Assembly: GCF_036634175.1 (NCBI RefSeq)
Contig: NZ_JAZIFX010000001.1
Span: 4,216,001 to 4,280,000, forward strand
DNA from: Streptomyces sp. P9-A2
GTDB lineage: Bacteria > Actinomycetota > Actinomycetes > Streptomycetales > Streptomycetaceae
Direction of reading: 5' to 3'
Length of the DNA: 64,000 nucleotides
Of the stretch, positions 42,943 through 52,501 are shown piece by piece. The stretch's first letter is position 1, and the number at the start of each line of letters is the position of its first letter. The notes under the pieces were generated by a model that had not been told where the DNA came from, searched no databases, and worked only from the letters and a program-made list of their open reading frames with translations. Position numbers and translations under genes: made by a program.

Positions 42943-43620
42943 TCAGGCGGCGAGGCCGACGCCGTCGGGGGTGCGGGGCTCGTAGAGGGCGCCGGTGCGG
43001 ATCATCGCGTGGATGACGTTCACGCGTTGCCGGGCCAACCGGAGGATCGCCTGGGTGTGGGTCCTGCCGCGTGCTCGCTGACGGTCGTAGTAGATCCGGG
43101 AGGACGGGTCGCTCTTGCAGCCGATCGCGGCGAACGCGGCCTGGAACAGGGCACGTTTGAGGAGCCGGTTGCCGCGGTGGGGCGCGTGCTCGCCGCGGAT
43201 CGAGGTGCCCGAGGACTTCGTGGCCGGGGCGAGTCCGGCGTAGGAGGCGAGGTGTCCGGCGGTGGGGAAGCCGGTGCCGTCACCGATCGCCACGATCACC
43301 GCGGCCGTGGTCCTGACGCCCAGGCCGGGCAGGGACGTCAGGAGGTGGAAAAGAGGGAGGGCCTCCAGCAGGGCGGCGATCTCCTGCTCGGCCTGGCTGC
43401 GCTGGGTGTGGGCGGCGGCGAGCTGGCCGGCCAGCCCGGGCACGATCAGCGCGGACGCCTCGGTGCCGGGAACCACCAGGGTCTGCTCGGCCAGCGCGTC
43501 GAAGATCTCCCCGCTCAGGTGGTGGGCCTTGCGCGAGCCGTGTGCCCTGAGCAGGGCCTCGCAGCGGGCCCGGCCGAGTCTCTTCAGCCTGGCGGGCGAG
43601 CCATACCGGACCCGGGGGCC
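42943..43620 (-). pseudogene. IS110-family transposase, C-terminal part
   Basis: About 225 codons encode the Transposase_20 half of IS110/IS116/IS902 enzymes: LTSLPGLGVRTTAAVIVAIG, TAGHLASYAGLAPATKSSGT, GNRLLKRALFQAAFAAIGC and YYDRQRARGRTHTQAILRLA. The N-terminal DEDD catalytic domain is absent; upstream sequence changes abruptly near 43620. It cannot transpose. The intact 3' end with stop suggests a single upstream deletion or insertion junction. Confidence 0.85.
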
Positions 43621-43976
43621 AGGCGCCCCATTGCGGGGCCACGAAAAAGGTAACGGGGGACCGGGATCGCCAGTGCCACCGCACAGGAGGGTGCGATGGG
43701 CGCGGCGGGGCGGCCCGTCTTCGTGCCGCATCCCCAGAGCGCCGGCCTCTTCAACAGGGAGACGGGCGCGGAGGTCGTTGTCGGTACGGCCTCGTACTGG
43801 GCCGTACTCGGCTGTTCGGCTGACGAAGCGGGATACCGTGCCGGGCGTCGCGAGCGTCGAAGGCCTTCGACCTGTGACCATGGGGCGTTCATTGAATGTG
43901 ATCGACGAGGAGCTCCAGGTCCTGGGGCCGACGTGTCGCCGCCGTGAGGTGCTCATGGGAACGCGCTGCAGGTGAT
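43621..43976. other. Junction region, possible gene remnant
   Basis: A plus-strand frame from 43696 (MGAAGRPVFVPHPQSAGLFN, continuing to about 43850) shows fair third-position G/C but loses it after GYRAGRR. No family is recognised. It may be the stub of a gene cut by the IS110 event. Low support. Confidence 0.35.
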
Positions 43977-44777
43977 GTGGTGGACTGGCTGACCTCGCTG
44001 CCGGCGGTGGTGCTGGTTGTGGGCGGGCTCTTGCTCGCCTTACTGGTCGCGGCCGTGGCGCGGATCGGAGTCCGGGCGCTCGTACCGGTCGGGGAACGGG
44101 ACCGGGTGCCGCAGATCGCCACACCCCTGATGCCGACACTCGGCGCTGCCTTCGCGATCTTTGCGGCACTCTCACTGGCCAGCGAGGCCGGCTACCTGCG
44201 CGCAGCAGAGGGGCTGGTGAGCGACGAGGCGGCTGCGGCCTCCCGCCTGGCATGGGCGGCGACAAGTCCGCGAGTCCAGTCGGAGCCGATCCATGCGGCG
44301 CTGCTGGACTACTTGCAGACCACGCGTGCCAAGGAATGGAAGAGTCCGGCAGCGGCGTCCGGTGACGACCCGGCCACCGCCCGCGCGATCGCACAGCTGG
44401 AACGGAGCGTGCGTGCCGAGGCGGCCCGGCCCGTGGTGGGGACCACGACAGGCACGGAGCTGGTGGTTTCCCTGGACGGTGTCACCAGTGGTCGTCGCGC
44501 CCGCGTCGCGGCCGCCTCGCGCGACGTTCCCACGCTCTACGTGGTCACGCTGGTGGTCAGCGGACTGGCCTTGATCGTGAACTCCGGCGCACTGGTCTTC
44601 CGCAGCAGCCTGCGAACGTCACTGCTCATCGTGGGTGTCGCGAGTGTGGTCGGGCTGAGCCTGGCGTTGCTCTTCGCACTCAGCGCGCCCTGGAGCGGAC
44701 CGTTGATCGTCAGTGGGCATCCACTCGACGCCGTCATCGGGGACCTGAGGTCCGGCTTCTTCCACGGCGGGCCGTAG
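43977..44777 (+). CDS. DUF4239/bestrophin-like membrane protein
   Basis: 266 residues with two N-terminal helices (about 4-26, 42-64) and two C-terminal helices (about 188-207, 214-236) separated by a cytoplasmic helical region (LVSDEAAAASRLAWAATSPR, then ALLDYLQTTRAKEW). This matches the bestrophin-like DUF4239 family, presumed channels. Start is GTG 43977 or GTG 43980 with AGGTG just upstream. Codon use is slightly less biased than in core genes. Confidence 0.75.
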   Translation: MVDWLTSLPAVVLVVGGLLLALLVAAVARIGVRALVPVGERDRVPQIATPLMPTLGAAFAIFAALSLASEAGYLRAAEGLVSDEAAAASRLAWAATSPRVQSEPIHAALLDYLQTTRAKEWKSPAAASGDDPATARAIAQLERSVRAEAARPVVGTTTGTELVVSLDGVTSGRRARVAAASRDVPTLYVVTLVVSGLALIVNSGALVFRSSLRTSLLIVGVASVVGLSLALLFALSAPWSGPLIVSGHPLDAVIGDLRSGFFHGGP

Positions 44778-44971
44778 GCGGCGGGCGCGACCAGTACGCC
44801 GACCCCTGCCCGGACTCTTGGTCACATGAGTCATGTATAGGACAACTGCTACGATCCGGCCACTTGTCCGGGGGGACGAATGTCGCCCGTCGCAGGTTCG
44901 TGACCTGCGGCTCAACGGCGCGTCGCACAAGCCCCCCAAGCTTTCGCCCGCCATTCCCGGAGAGGACCCGC

Positions 44972-45346
44972 ATGGCCAGACGTGCGCTCGTACGCGGCGC
45001 CGCCGTTTCTCTCACGCTCGCCATGGGCCTCAGCCTGCTGACGGTCGGTACCGCGCACGGTGAAACGGTCGCGGGAGAGGTGGTTCTCCCCGCTGCCACG
45101 GCCATGTTTCCCAGGACGGGCCTGCTGAGCGCGGGGCCCTCCGGGTTCCTCCGCTACGCGTACGGGCGCGGTCACCTGTGGACGACCCACGACGGCGTCG
45201 ACACGGTCGTCGACGCGTCCGCCACGGACGTGTCCGGCCTCCCGGAGTTCGGCGCGGGCTCGGATGTCGTCGCCGACTACGACCAGTCCGACCGTGTGGT
45301 GACGCTGCGGGACATGACGATGTCCCGCACCGGAGCCGGGGGGTGA
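44972..45346 (+). pseudogene. Truncated secreted protein (N-terminus of an FG-GAP/VCBS-type protein)
   Basis: ATG at 44972 behind GGAGAGGACCCGC opens a Sec signal (RALVRGAAVSLTLAMGLSLL, cleavage AHG-ET) and an exported start (LLSAGPSGFLRYAYGRGHLW, TTHDGVDTVVDASATDVSG, FGAGSDVVADYDQSDRVVTL). Streptomyces homologs I recall begin this way and continue for several hundred residues with FG-GAP repeats. This frame ends at TGA after RDMTMSRTGAGG. It looks truncated, though a short secreted peptide could still be made. Confidence 0.65.
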
Positions 45347-45558
45347 CGTGCGGGACGGCGACGGACCCGTCGCAACCCGGGCTGTGCTCTTTCCGTCCTG
45401 CTTCGAAGGGCAGTTCTTCGTAGGGGGAAAGCGGTTCCGGTCGGAAGATGACGAGCGAAACCCGCCCTGACATGACCAAAATCTAACAAAGTGGCCAAGA
45501 GTTGAGATACATACCACCGCGGGACTTTCCGCGAATAAACCGAAGGACCGCGTTCTCC

Positions 45559-46911
45559 GTGGGGCGTCGACCACGCGCGAGACTCTGGGCCGTGGCGGGT
45601 GTCGCGGCCCTCGGATTCCTCATTGCGCTGGAGTTCGCCGCGCGTCGCCACGGCCTGCAGGGGCCGATCGCCAACCAGGTGCGAGAGCTGATATTCGCCC
45701 CCAAGTCGGGCGGCCTGCTGTACGCCGCCATGGCGTTGATGATGGTGGTCCTCACCTGGCGGCAACGGTTCATCGCGGTGGGTACGGCGATCGGTATCGA
45801 TATCGCCTTCTCGCTGGTCCGGTGGGCGGTGGACGCCGAGACGACCGACGGCCACCCCTTCGGCAACGGCGCGTTGTGGGTGATCCTGGGCCACGCGGTC
45901 ATCGCGGTCACTCGCCGCACCGGCCGGGAACGTGTCCTGCTGCTGAAGGGCGTCGGGCTGGGCCTGCTGCTGGTGGCCGGCCGCAAGACCGGCGACACCT
46001 GGCTGCTCATCACCTCGAAGACCCGCCCGACGGTGCTCGACCAGTACGTGGCGACAGCCGATCACGCGCTGGGTGATCCGTCGTGGCTGGTGGGCCGGGT
46101 CGTCACCGCCACCGGCCCCATCGGCTTCAACGTCCTCGACGTCGTCTACGGTCAGCTCGCGGTGGCCGCGGTCATCGTCGCGCTGTATCAACTGCGCGGC
46201 GTGGCGGTCGAGCGCCGCTTCCCGGGCCATCACCTGGTGCGCACCTTTCTGGTGATCGGCCTTCTCGGGCCGGCCTTCTACATGATCTTCCCGGTGGTCG
46301 GACCGCTCTTCGCCTACGGCACCGGCACCGAGTACTGGGCGACGGTCAGCCTGTGGTCGCCGGACATTCCGTCCAGCGAGCACTGGGCGGTGGCCGACCT
46401 GTGGCCGCGGACGCCGCCGCCGATCAGTACCCCGCACCCCATGCCCTTCGACGGGATCACCCCACGGAACTGCATGCCCAGCCTGCACACGGCGTGGGCT
46501 GTCGCGCTCTTCATCCATTCCCGGAAGGGCCCACGCGTTCTGCGGTACGCAGGCACGTTCTGGCTGATCGCCACGCTCACCGCAACGCTGGGATTCGGCT
46601 ACCACTACGGCGTGGATCTCCTTTCCGGCGTGGTGTTCGTGCTCACGATCGAGGCGGCTCTGCGGTCGTTCGACCGCGGCTGGGATCGATCAGGGATCCG
46701 GCTGGTCGCTTACGGAGCAACGGTCTTCGCCGCGCTGTTGGTGTCCTACCGCTTCCTGCCGTTGAAGATGGCCGAGCATCCGTGGGTGTCCGGACCCCTG
46801 CTCGTGCTGGCGATGACCTCAGTGGTCTACGGCTACGTACGGACCACCACGGCGTGGGAACCGAGAGCCACGCCGACGCGACAAGCGGAACCGCAACCAG
46901 AACCGATCTGA
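45559..46911 (+). CDS. PAP2-family membrane enzyme (inositol phosphotransferase-like)
   Basis: 450 residues with about ten transmembrane helices. The catalytic motifs are R-N-C-M-P-S-L-H-T-A-W (about residue 305-315) and G-Y-H-Y-G-V-D-L (about 350), the second and third PAP2 motifs, with an upstream acid-rich loop. It resembles the AUR1/PAP2_3 group that transfers lipid head groups. Start chosen at GTG 45559 (GAAGGACC upstream); TTG 45502 is an in-frame alternative. Sequence G+C is lower than average at its 5' end. Confidence 0.82.
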   Translation: MGRRPRARLWAVAGVAALGFLIALEFAARRHGLQGPIANQVRELIFAPKSGGLLYAAMALMMVVLTWRQRFIAVGTAIGIDIAFSLVRWAVDAETTDGHPFGNGALWVILGHAVIAVTRRTGRERVLLLKGVGLGLLLVAGRKTGDTWLLITSKTRPTVLDQYVATADHALGDPSWLVGRVVTATGPIGFNVLDVVYGQLAVAAVIVALYQLRGVAVERRFPGHHLVRTFLVIGLLGPAFYMIFPVVGPLFAYGTGTEYWATVSLWSPDIPSSEHWAVADLWPRTPPPISTPHPMPFDGITPRNCMPSLHTAWAVALFIHSRKGPRVLRYAGTFWLIATLTATLGFGYHYGVDLLSGVVFVLTIEAALRSFDRGWDRSGIRLVAYGATVFAALLVSYRFLPLKMAEHPWVSGPLLVLAMTSVVYGYVRTTTAWEPRATPTRQAEPQPEPI

Positions 46912-46967
46912 ATCGTGTCGCACCAGGTTGTCGGCTGCGCGCCGCCCGAGTGAGGCCGGGGTCGGCG

Positions 46968-47190
46968 TCACAAGGGCACCCGTGCCCTCGTCGAGCCGTG
47001 CGCCGAGCGTGTCGGCCTTCGCGACTGCGGCGTCGACCCTGACATGAGGCCGTAGCCGGTGACGCCGGCAGCCATGGTGCTCCGGTACAGGAACGCCATC
47101 CCGCCGAACACGCGCTTCTCACTGACTTCCGGGTCCGCTGCCCGGCGTTCCCGGATCCGTTGCGTGAATCCTTCGTCGTGCGCCGCCGTC
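46968..47190 (-). pseudogene. TfoX N-terminal family protein, frameshifted
   Basis: The minus strand gives HDEGFTQRIRERRAADPEVS, EKRVFGGMAFLYRSTMAAGV and TGYGLM, the TfoX_N pattern. After ATG the base sequence TC AGG GTC GAC lacks one nucleotide. Restoring it yields RVDAAVAKADTLGARLDEGT, the expected continuation. The start codon is also gone (GCGGCGCAC in place of an initiating ATG codon). So two lesions inactivate it. Confidence 0.75.
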
Positions 47191-47523
47191 CTCCCGACCT
47201 CTGCCACGAGTCCCGCTTCGAGGTCGCACAGGCCCTTGGCGGGGGTGGCGCTGACCTGCCGGGCCGGCAGCGGTGCCGCCGGCCGGTGGAAACCTCCCTC
47301 CCCGTCCCGCATGTGGGTGCGGGCGTGAGTGCCGCGTGAGTGCCGCGCGGGTGGGGCTCGAAGAGGTGGGTGACGTGCGGGGGCACCGGGCCGGCCACGG
47401 AGAGCAGGTCCGGCAGCCGTGGCGGGGCGTGCGCGGCGACGCGTTCGGGCGCGGGGCAGGAAGCGCCCGGCCGTCACGTCGATCGTCATTCATGGCCTCG
47501 GACTGCTGCCTCCTCGGAAGCGG

Positions 47524-48990
47524 TCACCATCGGGTGAGCAGCAGATGGTTGAGGAGCAGGGCGAGCAGTGCCTGGGCGGTGAGCCAGGCGCGGACGGGGG
47601 TCCCCTCTGCTTGTGGGGGTCCCCCCTGTTCGAGCAAAGTCGAGAACTTGGGGGAGGAGCCGGGACCTCGGGGGAGGGTGAGGAACGCGCAGGCCGGGAG
47701 CAGCCACAGGGTGAAGGGCAGCCAGACGCGTTCCGTCTCCGCCTTGCTCATGCCGGACAGGTCGGCGACCAGCAGGGCGAGGAGGGCGGCGGACACGAGG
47801 AGTGCGAGGCGGGTCTCGGCCGCCCGGCCGGGGGTGTCGTGGCGGCGGCGGACGAGCACCGCACCGGTCCGCCGCAGGCCCGCAGCCGTCGCCAGGCCCG
47901 TGACGAGCACCGTGCAGGCGAGGTTGGCCCACACCCAGTAGCCGTAGGGGCGGATGCCGCCCACGCCCTGGTGGTAGCGCGTGACCAGCAGGTGGTAGGC
48001 CTCCCACCAGTTGAACCCGGCGAGTGCGAACGCCGTCGGGACCACCGCCAGTCCGGCGAGCAGGGGCACCAGCAGGGCGGGGCGCCCCCGGATCCCGTGC
48101 CGGCCGAGGACCATGACCGCCGCCGCGATCAGTGCGACGAGCGTGAGGCCGTACGACAGGTAGCAGGTCAGGCCGAACAGCAGCCCGGACGCCCCCGCCC
48201 ACCACAGGGACCGTCCGGTGACCGCCAGGGCGAGCAGCGCCACCGCCCACGCCGCCACCGCCGCGAAGTACGCGTCGGCCGAGGTGCCCATCCACACGGC
48301 GGCCGGGGCCAGGACGAGGAAGGGCGCCGCCCTTCGCGCGAGTGCCTCGTCGGCCAGGGCGCGGATCGTGACCAGTACGGCCGCGCAGGCCGTCGCCCCG
48401 ACGGTGATGCACCACACCCCGGCCCAGCCTCCGCCCCGCAGCCCGATCCGGTCGAGCAGGACGAAGGTGAGCGTGGCCGCGGGCGGGTGGCCGGCGATGT
48501 GGGCGGGCCAGTGGTCGGGGGAGCCGAGCAGGATGTGCTGGGTGAAGTCCCGCAGCGCCGCCGGGATGTCATGGAAGCGGTCGACGGCCTGGAGGTACTC
48601 GTGGGGGGTGGTGAGCCGGACGGCGATGCCCCGGTGCCAGCCGTCGACCAGGGCGAGGGAGGAGGTCCACGCCAGGGACGTGCTCCACGTCAGGGGGACC
48701 AGGGCCCGCCAGGGGAGACGGGCCGCGAGGGCGGGGCCGTACGCCACGGTGGCGATCGCCACCAGGACGGCCGCCGGAGTGCCGGGGCCGAGGTGGGGGC
48801 CCCAGGACGCCAGCAGTGGGGGCCAGTCGGCGAACAGCGTACGGCTGGTCCCCTGGATGTGGCGGCCGACCAGCACGGCCGCCGTCACGAACAGCACGGC
48901 GGCCCCGGCGGCGTACAGGTCACGGCTCGGGCCGCGGGGCACGCCGGAGTGCGCTGCGCCGGGCTCGGCGGAGGGCGGGGTGCGGTTCAC
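47524..48990 (-). CDS. Polytopic membrane glycosyltransferase-like protein
   Basis: 488 residues with about eleven hydrophobic segments. An N-terminal periplasmic-type loop contains LVDGWHRGIAVRLTTPHEYL and DHWPAHIAGHPPAATLTF, resembling the first loop of GT-C (ArnT/PMT-like) glycosyltransferases, but the D-D/D-E signature is not clear. GTG at 48990. A dispersed repeat near the 3' end adds PKFSTLLEQGGPPQAEG in frame. It is divergent from the molybdopterin oxidoreductase and near a sugar operon, so a role in glycan or glycolipid synthesis is plausible. Confidence 0.7.
   Translation of the reverse strand: MNRTPPSAEPGAAHSGVPRGPSRDLYAAGAAVLFVTAAVLVGRHIQGTSRTLFADWPPLLASWGPHLGPGTPAAVLVAIATVAYGPALAARLPWRALVPLTWSTSLAWTSSLALVDGWHRGIAVRLTTPHEYLQAVDRFHDIPAALRDFTQHILLGSPDHWPAHIAGHPPAATLTFVLLDRIGLRGGGWAGVWCITVGATACAAVLVTIRALADEALARRAAPFLVLAPAAVWMGTSADAYFAAVAAWAVALLALAVTGRSLWWAGASGLLFGLTCYLSYGLTLVALIAAAVMVLGRHGIRGRPALLVPLLAGLAVVPTAFALAGFNWWEAYHLLVTRYHQGVGGIRPYGYWVWANLACTVLVTGLATAAGLRRTGAVLVRRRHDTPGRAAETRLALLVSAALLALLVADLSGMSKAETERVWLPFTLWLLPACAFLTLPRGPGSSPKFSTLLEQGGPPQAEGTPVRAWLTAQALLALLLNHLLLTRW
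47605..47665. repeat. Dispersed Streptomyces short palindromic element
   Basis: Contains TGTGGGGGTCCCCCC followed by GTTCGAGCAAAGTCGAGAAC and TTGGGGG: a G/C5 palindrome joined to a TCGAGCAAAGTCGA palindrome. I recognise this pair as a repeat scattered through many Streptomyces genomes. Here it lies inside a reading frame without breaking it. Confidence 0.7.
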
Positions 48991-49102
48991 ACCGGAACGC
49001 TAGGCCGCGCGGCCGGTCGCGGACCGCCGTCCGGGCCCGATGTCGGCGTTTCGTCATGGTCTGCGCACCTTCGACCGGGTGGTTCCGGCCTACCGTCGGG
49101 AC

Positions 49103-50353
49103 ATGCGCGCCCCCGGCCCCGACCCCGACACCCCACGGCTTCCCTCCTCGCCCGGCTTCTGGCGCAGCCCCCTGCGCGGCCCCTGGTTCACCTCGGTGCT
49201 GGGCCTCGTCCTGCTCGTCGGCATCACCGTGCTGTTCGTGACGGGCCTGGTCTCGTACGCCGCTTACAACCCCGACCTGTCGCCGGTGAACGACAAGACA
49301 CCGGACAAGGGGATCCTCGGCTTCTACCTCTTCGCCTGGCCGACGGACCCGCACTGGCTGTACCGGCTCAACCAGGGCGTCCACGTCACCCTCGGCATCA
49401 CCCTGATCCCTGTCCTGCTCGCCAAGCTGTGGTCCGTGGTGCCGAGGCTGTTCGCGCTGCCGCCGGCCCGCTCGCTCGCGCACGCCCTGGAGCGGATCTC
49501 GCTGCTGCTCCTGGTGGGCGGCGCACTGTTCCAGTTCGTGACCGGTGTGCTCAACATCCAGCTCGACTACGTCTTCCCCGGCTCCTTCTACCCGCTGCAC
49601 TTCTACGGGGCATGGGTGTTCTTCGCCGCGTTCGTCGCCCATGTGCTGCTGCGGATGCCCACGGTGCTGCGCAATCTGCGACACCTGCGGGAGGAGCGGA
49701 ACGACCTGGTGACTCCGCGCCCCGCCGAGCCGACCTTCTCCCGGCGGGGCGCCCTGTGGTTCGTCGGGGGCGGCTCGCTGCTGCTGTTCGCCACCACGGT
49801 GGGGCAGAACTTCGACGGTCCGCTGCGGCGCACCGCCCTCCTGGCACCGCGCGGCGGCGGCGATCCCGGCAGTGGCCCGAACGGCTTCCAGATCAACAAG
49901 ACCGCCGCGTACGCCGGGATCGACGCGGCGGAGACGGGCGAGGACGCGTGGCGGCTCACCGTCACGGGGCGCGCGGGCACCGTCCGCCTCCGCCGGGACG
50001 AGCTGCTCCGGCTCCCCCTGCACAGCGCGGCGTTGCCCATCGCCTGCGTGGAGGGCTGGTCGACGTCGAACCAGTGGTGGCGCGGGGTGCGACTGCGCGA
50101 CCTCGCGGCGCTCGTCGGGTACGACGACGACCCGCCGGACGTGTTCGTCGAGTCCCTCCAGCGGAGCGGCGCCTTCCGGGAAGCCGCCCTGCGCGCCAAC
50201 CAGGTGGCCGACCCGCGTTCCCTGCTCGCCCTGTACGTCAACGGCGAGGAGCTGTCCCCCGACCACGGCCACCCGGCACGGATCATCGTGCCCGCCGCGC
50301 CCGGTGTGCTCAACACCAAGTGGGTGGCCCGGATGACGTTCGGAGACCTGTGA
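49103..50353 (+). CDS. Molybdopterin oxidoreductase fused to cytochrome b561-like helices
   Basis: 416 residues. Four to five N-terminal helices (LGLVLLVGITVLFVTGLVSY, GVHVTLGITLIPVLLAKLW, ISLLLLVGGALFQFVTGVL, HFYGAWVFFAAFVAHVLL) carry His suitable for heme. A C-terminal sulfite-oxidase-type Mo-pterin domain has the Mo-ligand Cys in PIACVEGWSTSNQWWRGVRL. A further helix (FVGGGSLLLFATTVGQ) links them. Such proteins pass electrons through the membrane; the substrate is unknown. ATG at 49103 was chosen; ATG 49040 is in frame. It overlaps the next gene by one base. Confidence 0.85.
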   Translation: MRAPGPDPDTPRLPSSPGFWRSPLRGPWFTSVLGLVLLVGITVLFVTGLVSYAAYNPDLSPVNDKTPDKGILGFYLFAWPTDPHWLYRLNQGVHVTLGITLIPVLLAKLWSVVPRLFALPPARSLAHALERISLLLLVGGALFQFVTGVLNIQLDYVFPGSFYPLHFYGAWVFFAAFVAHVLLRMPTVLRNLRHLREERNDLVTPRPAEPTFSRRGALWFVGGGSLLLFATTVGQNFDGPLRRTALLAPRGGGDPGSGPNGFQINKTAAYAGIDAAETGEDAWRLTVTGRAGTVRLRRDELLRLPLHSAALPIACVEGWSTSNQWWRGVRLRDLAALVGYDDDPPDVFVESLQRSGAFREAALRANQVADPRSLLALYVNGEELSPDHGHPARIIVPAAPGVLNTKWVARMTFGDL

Positions 50354-50877
50354 TGCCTCCACGGCTTCGGCCACGGCTTCGGCGGCTTCCCCGGCCTCTG
50401 CGGCTTCCGCGCGTTCCGATCGGCAGCCCCCTGCAACTCCTGCTGCTGGTCTGCTCGTTCGCGCTCGCCGCCTACGCGGGTGTACGGCTGCTCGCGGACG
50501 ACTGGTTCGGCGTGGCGCTGTGGTTCGTGGGGGCGGCGCTGCTGCACGACCTCGTGCTGCTGCCCTTGTACACGGCCGCGGACCGGGCGGCCGTACGGGG
50601 GCTCGGCGCGATCCGGCGCCGGGAGTGGGTGCTGTACGTACGCGTACCGGCGGCCCTCTCCGGGCTGCTCCTCCTGGTGTGGTTCCCGCTGATCAGCGGG
50701 AGGGTGGAACGGCGCTACCGGCTCGGCACCGGGCTGCCGGCGGACGTGTTCCCCGCCCGCTGGCTGCTGATCACCGCCGTCCTCTTCGGCGGCTCGGCAC
50801 TGCTGTTGGCGCTGCGGTTGCGGCGGCTGCGGCGGCTGCGCAGGGCGGCGAAGCACCGTCCGCCGACCGTCCACTGA
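50353..50877 (+). CDS. Membrane partner of the molybdopterin oxidoreductase
   Basis: 174 residues: Arg/Pro/Leu-rich N-terminus (PRLRPRLRRLPRPLRLPR) and four hydrophobic segments with basic C-terminal tail (RLRRLRRLRRAAKHR). Its ATG shares a base with the stop of the oxidoreductase (TGATG), so translation is coupled. It likely assists or anchors the oxidoreductase. No named family is recognised. Confidence 0.75.
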   Translation: MPPRLRPRLRRLPRPLRLPRVPIGSPLQLLLLVCSFALAAYAGVRLLADDWFGVALWFVGAALLHDLVLLPLYTAADRAAVRGLGAIRRREWVLYVRVPAALSGLLLLVWFPLISGRVERRYRLGTGLPADVFPARWLLITAVLFGGSALLLALRLRRLRRLRRAAKHRPPTVH

Positions 50878-50956
50878 CCGGCCGGCGGACGGCGGACGGC
50901 AGGGGGCGGGGTGCTCATCGGGGTGCGGCCGTGGGCGGATCCGGTTCCGCGACGGG

Positions 50957-51700
50957 TCAGGGGCCCGGTGGGGAGTTCGGTCGGCCGTTCGGTGGAGAGT
51001 CCGGCCCGGAGTCCGGCTCCGTGCCTGGCGGCGAGCCGCCCCTTGTGCCCGGTGACGAGTCGACTCCCGTGACCGGCCGCGCATCCGGCCCCGCGACCCC
51101 CGTGCACCGGGCCAGCCGTGCGGCGAAGCGGCCGTGCGGGGCAAGGGCGGCGACGGCGTGGGCGTCGGCGGCGGTGTCGACGTCGCGCAGGGGCGGCAGG
51201 TCGCGCACCCGCAGGCCGGCGGTGAGGAGCCGGTTCCGTTGGGCCGCTCCCGTGCCCGGGGTCGACATGGGCACGCCCCGCAGCAGGGCGGGATCGGGGC
51301 GCGCCAGACCGAGGGCCCAGAAACCGCCGTCCTCGGCCGGGCCGAAGTGGGCGTCGCAGTCGGTGAAGTCCACGGTGAGCAGTTCCGGCGTCACCTGCGG
51401 GGTGTCCATGCCGATGAGCAGGGCCGGGCCGTCGCAGCGCGCGAAGGCGTCCGCCAGCCGCTCGTCCAGCCCGCCCGCGCACTGCGGCACGACGTCGAAG
51501 CCGGGCGGCAGCCAGGGGCCGGGGGCGCCGTCGAGGACGAGGACGCGCCGGGAGGCGGGCGTGGCCGCCACGGCGTGCAGGGTGTCCGCGAGGGCCGCCT
51601 CGGCCAGCTCCGCCGCCTGACCGGGCGTGAACGGCGGGGTGAGCCGGGTCTTGACCCGGCCCGCCCGCGGCTCCTTGGCGATGACGAGGAGCGTGGTCAA
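50957..51700 (-). CDS. DUF2064 / TIGR04282-type glycosyltransferase
   Basis: 247 residues with the DUF2064 nucleotidyl/glycosyltransferase-A-like pattern: LLVIAKEPRAGRVKTRLTPP, DTLHAVAATPASRRVLVLDG, ALLIGMDTPQVTPELL (acidic metal site) and FGPAEDGGFWALGLARPD. TTG at 51700 follows GGGAGG and overlaps the stop of the GT2 gene by four bases. The C-terminal 40 residues are Pro/Ser/Gly repeats encoded by CCGGGG-type repeats. It is third in a sugar operon. Confidence 0.85.
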   Translation of the reverse strand: MTTLLVIAKEPRAGRVKTRLTPPFTPGQAAELAEAALADTLHAVAATPASRRVLVLDGAPGPWLPPGFDVVPQCAGGLDERLADAFARCDGPALLIGMDTPQVTPELLTVDFTDCDAHFGPAEDGGFWALGLARPDPALLRGVPMSTPGTGAAQRNRLLTAGLRVRDLPPLRDVDTAADAHAVAALAPHGRFAARLARCTGVAGPDARPVTGVDSSPGTRGGSPPGTEPDSGPDSPPNGRPNSPPGP

Positions 51701-52392
51701 CGGACGGTTCCTCCCCCGTGCACGGGGGGTTCGTTCAACACACGACCCATGTCCCGCACGGCCTGCCAGGTGCCGCGCCAGGTGCCCGTCACCTTCGACG
51801 CCCCGGTGCGCGGCAGGTACGGCACGTCGTGCTCGGTGATCCGCCAGCCGGCGTCGGCCGCGCGGACGACCATCTGGAGCGGATAGCCGCTGCGCCGGTC
51901 GGTGAGGCCGAGGGCGAGCAGGGGTGCGCGGCGGGCGGCGCGCAGGGGACCGAGGTCGTGCAGGCGCAGTCCGGTGCGGCGGCGCAGCATCCGTGCGAGC
52001 GCGAGGTTGCCGGCGCGGGCGTGCGCGGGCCACGCGCCCCGGCCCCGCGGACGCCGTCGGCCGAGCACCAGGTCGGCCTCGCCGCCTTGGACTTCGCGGA
52101 CGAAGGGGACGAGGAGCGACGGGTCGAGGGAGGCGTCGCCGTCGCAGAAGCACACCACGTCGGCGGTGGCGGCGGTCAGTCCGGCGTGGCAGGCCGCGCC
52201 GAAGCCCCGGCGCGGCTCGTGCACGACGGTCGCGCCGTACGCGCGGGCGACCTCTGCCGAGCCGTCGGTGGAACCGTTGTCGACGACGAGGGCGCGCCAG
52301 CCCGGCGGGATCCGTTCGAGCACCCAGGGAAGGGCCTCGGCCTCGTTCAGGCAGGGCAGCACCACGTCGACGTCCGAAGGAGTCGTCGTCAC
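51697..52392 (-). CDS. Family 2 glycosyltransferase
   Basis: 231 residues of the GT-A fold: DVDVVLPCLNEAEALPWVLE, VVDNGSTDGSAEVARAYGA, and the metal motif FCDGDASLDP. Polyprenyl-phosphate glycosyltransferases (dolichol-P-mannose synthase-like) share this form but no C-terminal membrane helices are present. GTG at 52392. It is second in the epimerase / GT2 / DUF2064 operon. The likely role is sugar transfer to a lipid carrier or small molecule; the acceptor is not known. Confidence 0.88.
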   Translation of the reverse strand: MTTTPSDVDVVLPCLNEAEALPWVLERIPPGWRALVVDNGSTDGSAEVARAYGATVVHEPRRGFGAACHAGLTAATADVVCFCDGDASLDPSLLVPFVREVQGGEADLVLGRRRPRGRGAWPAHARAGNLALARMLRRRTGLRLHDLGPLRAARRAPLLALGLTDRRSGYPLQMVVRAADAGWRITEHDVPYLPRTGASKVTGTWRGTWQAVRDMGRVLNEPPVHGGGTVR

Positions 52393-52501
52393 GGGGCCAC
52401 CCTACAAACGCGAATCGGGCATACCGGGCTTTCGCTCCTCGCGAAACGCGGACGTCCGAGGCCGGGGCGGCGCTCGGGCGCGCACCGGCGACGGCGCGGT
52501 C

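Noticed and set aside
47419..50877. 1152-codon plus-strand frame ending with the small membrane protein
   Set aside because: Only its last 175 codons are real coding; the rest is antisense or out of frame with the membrane protein and Mo-oxidoreductase genes.
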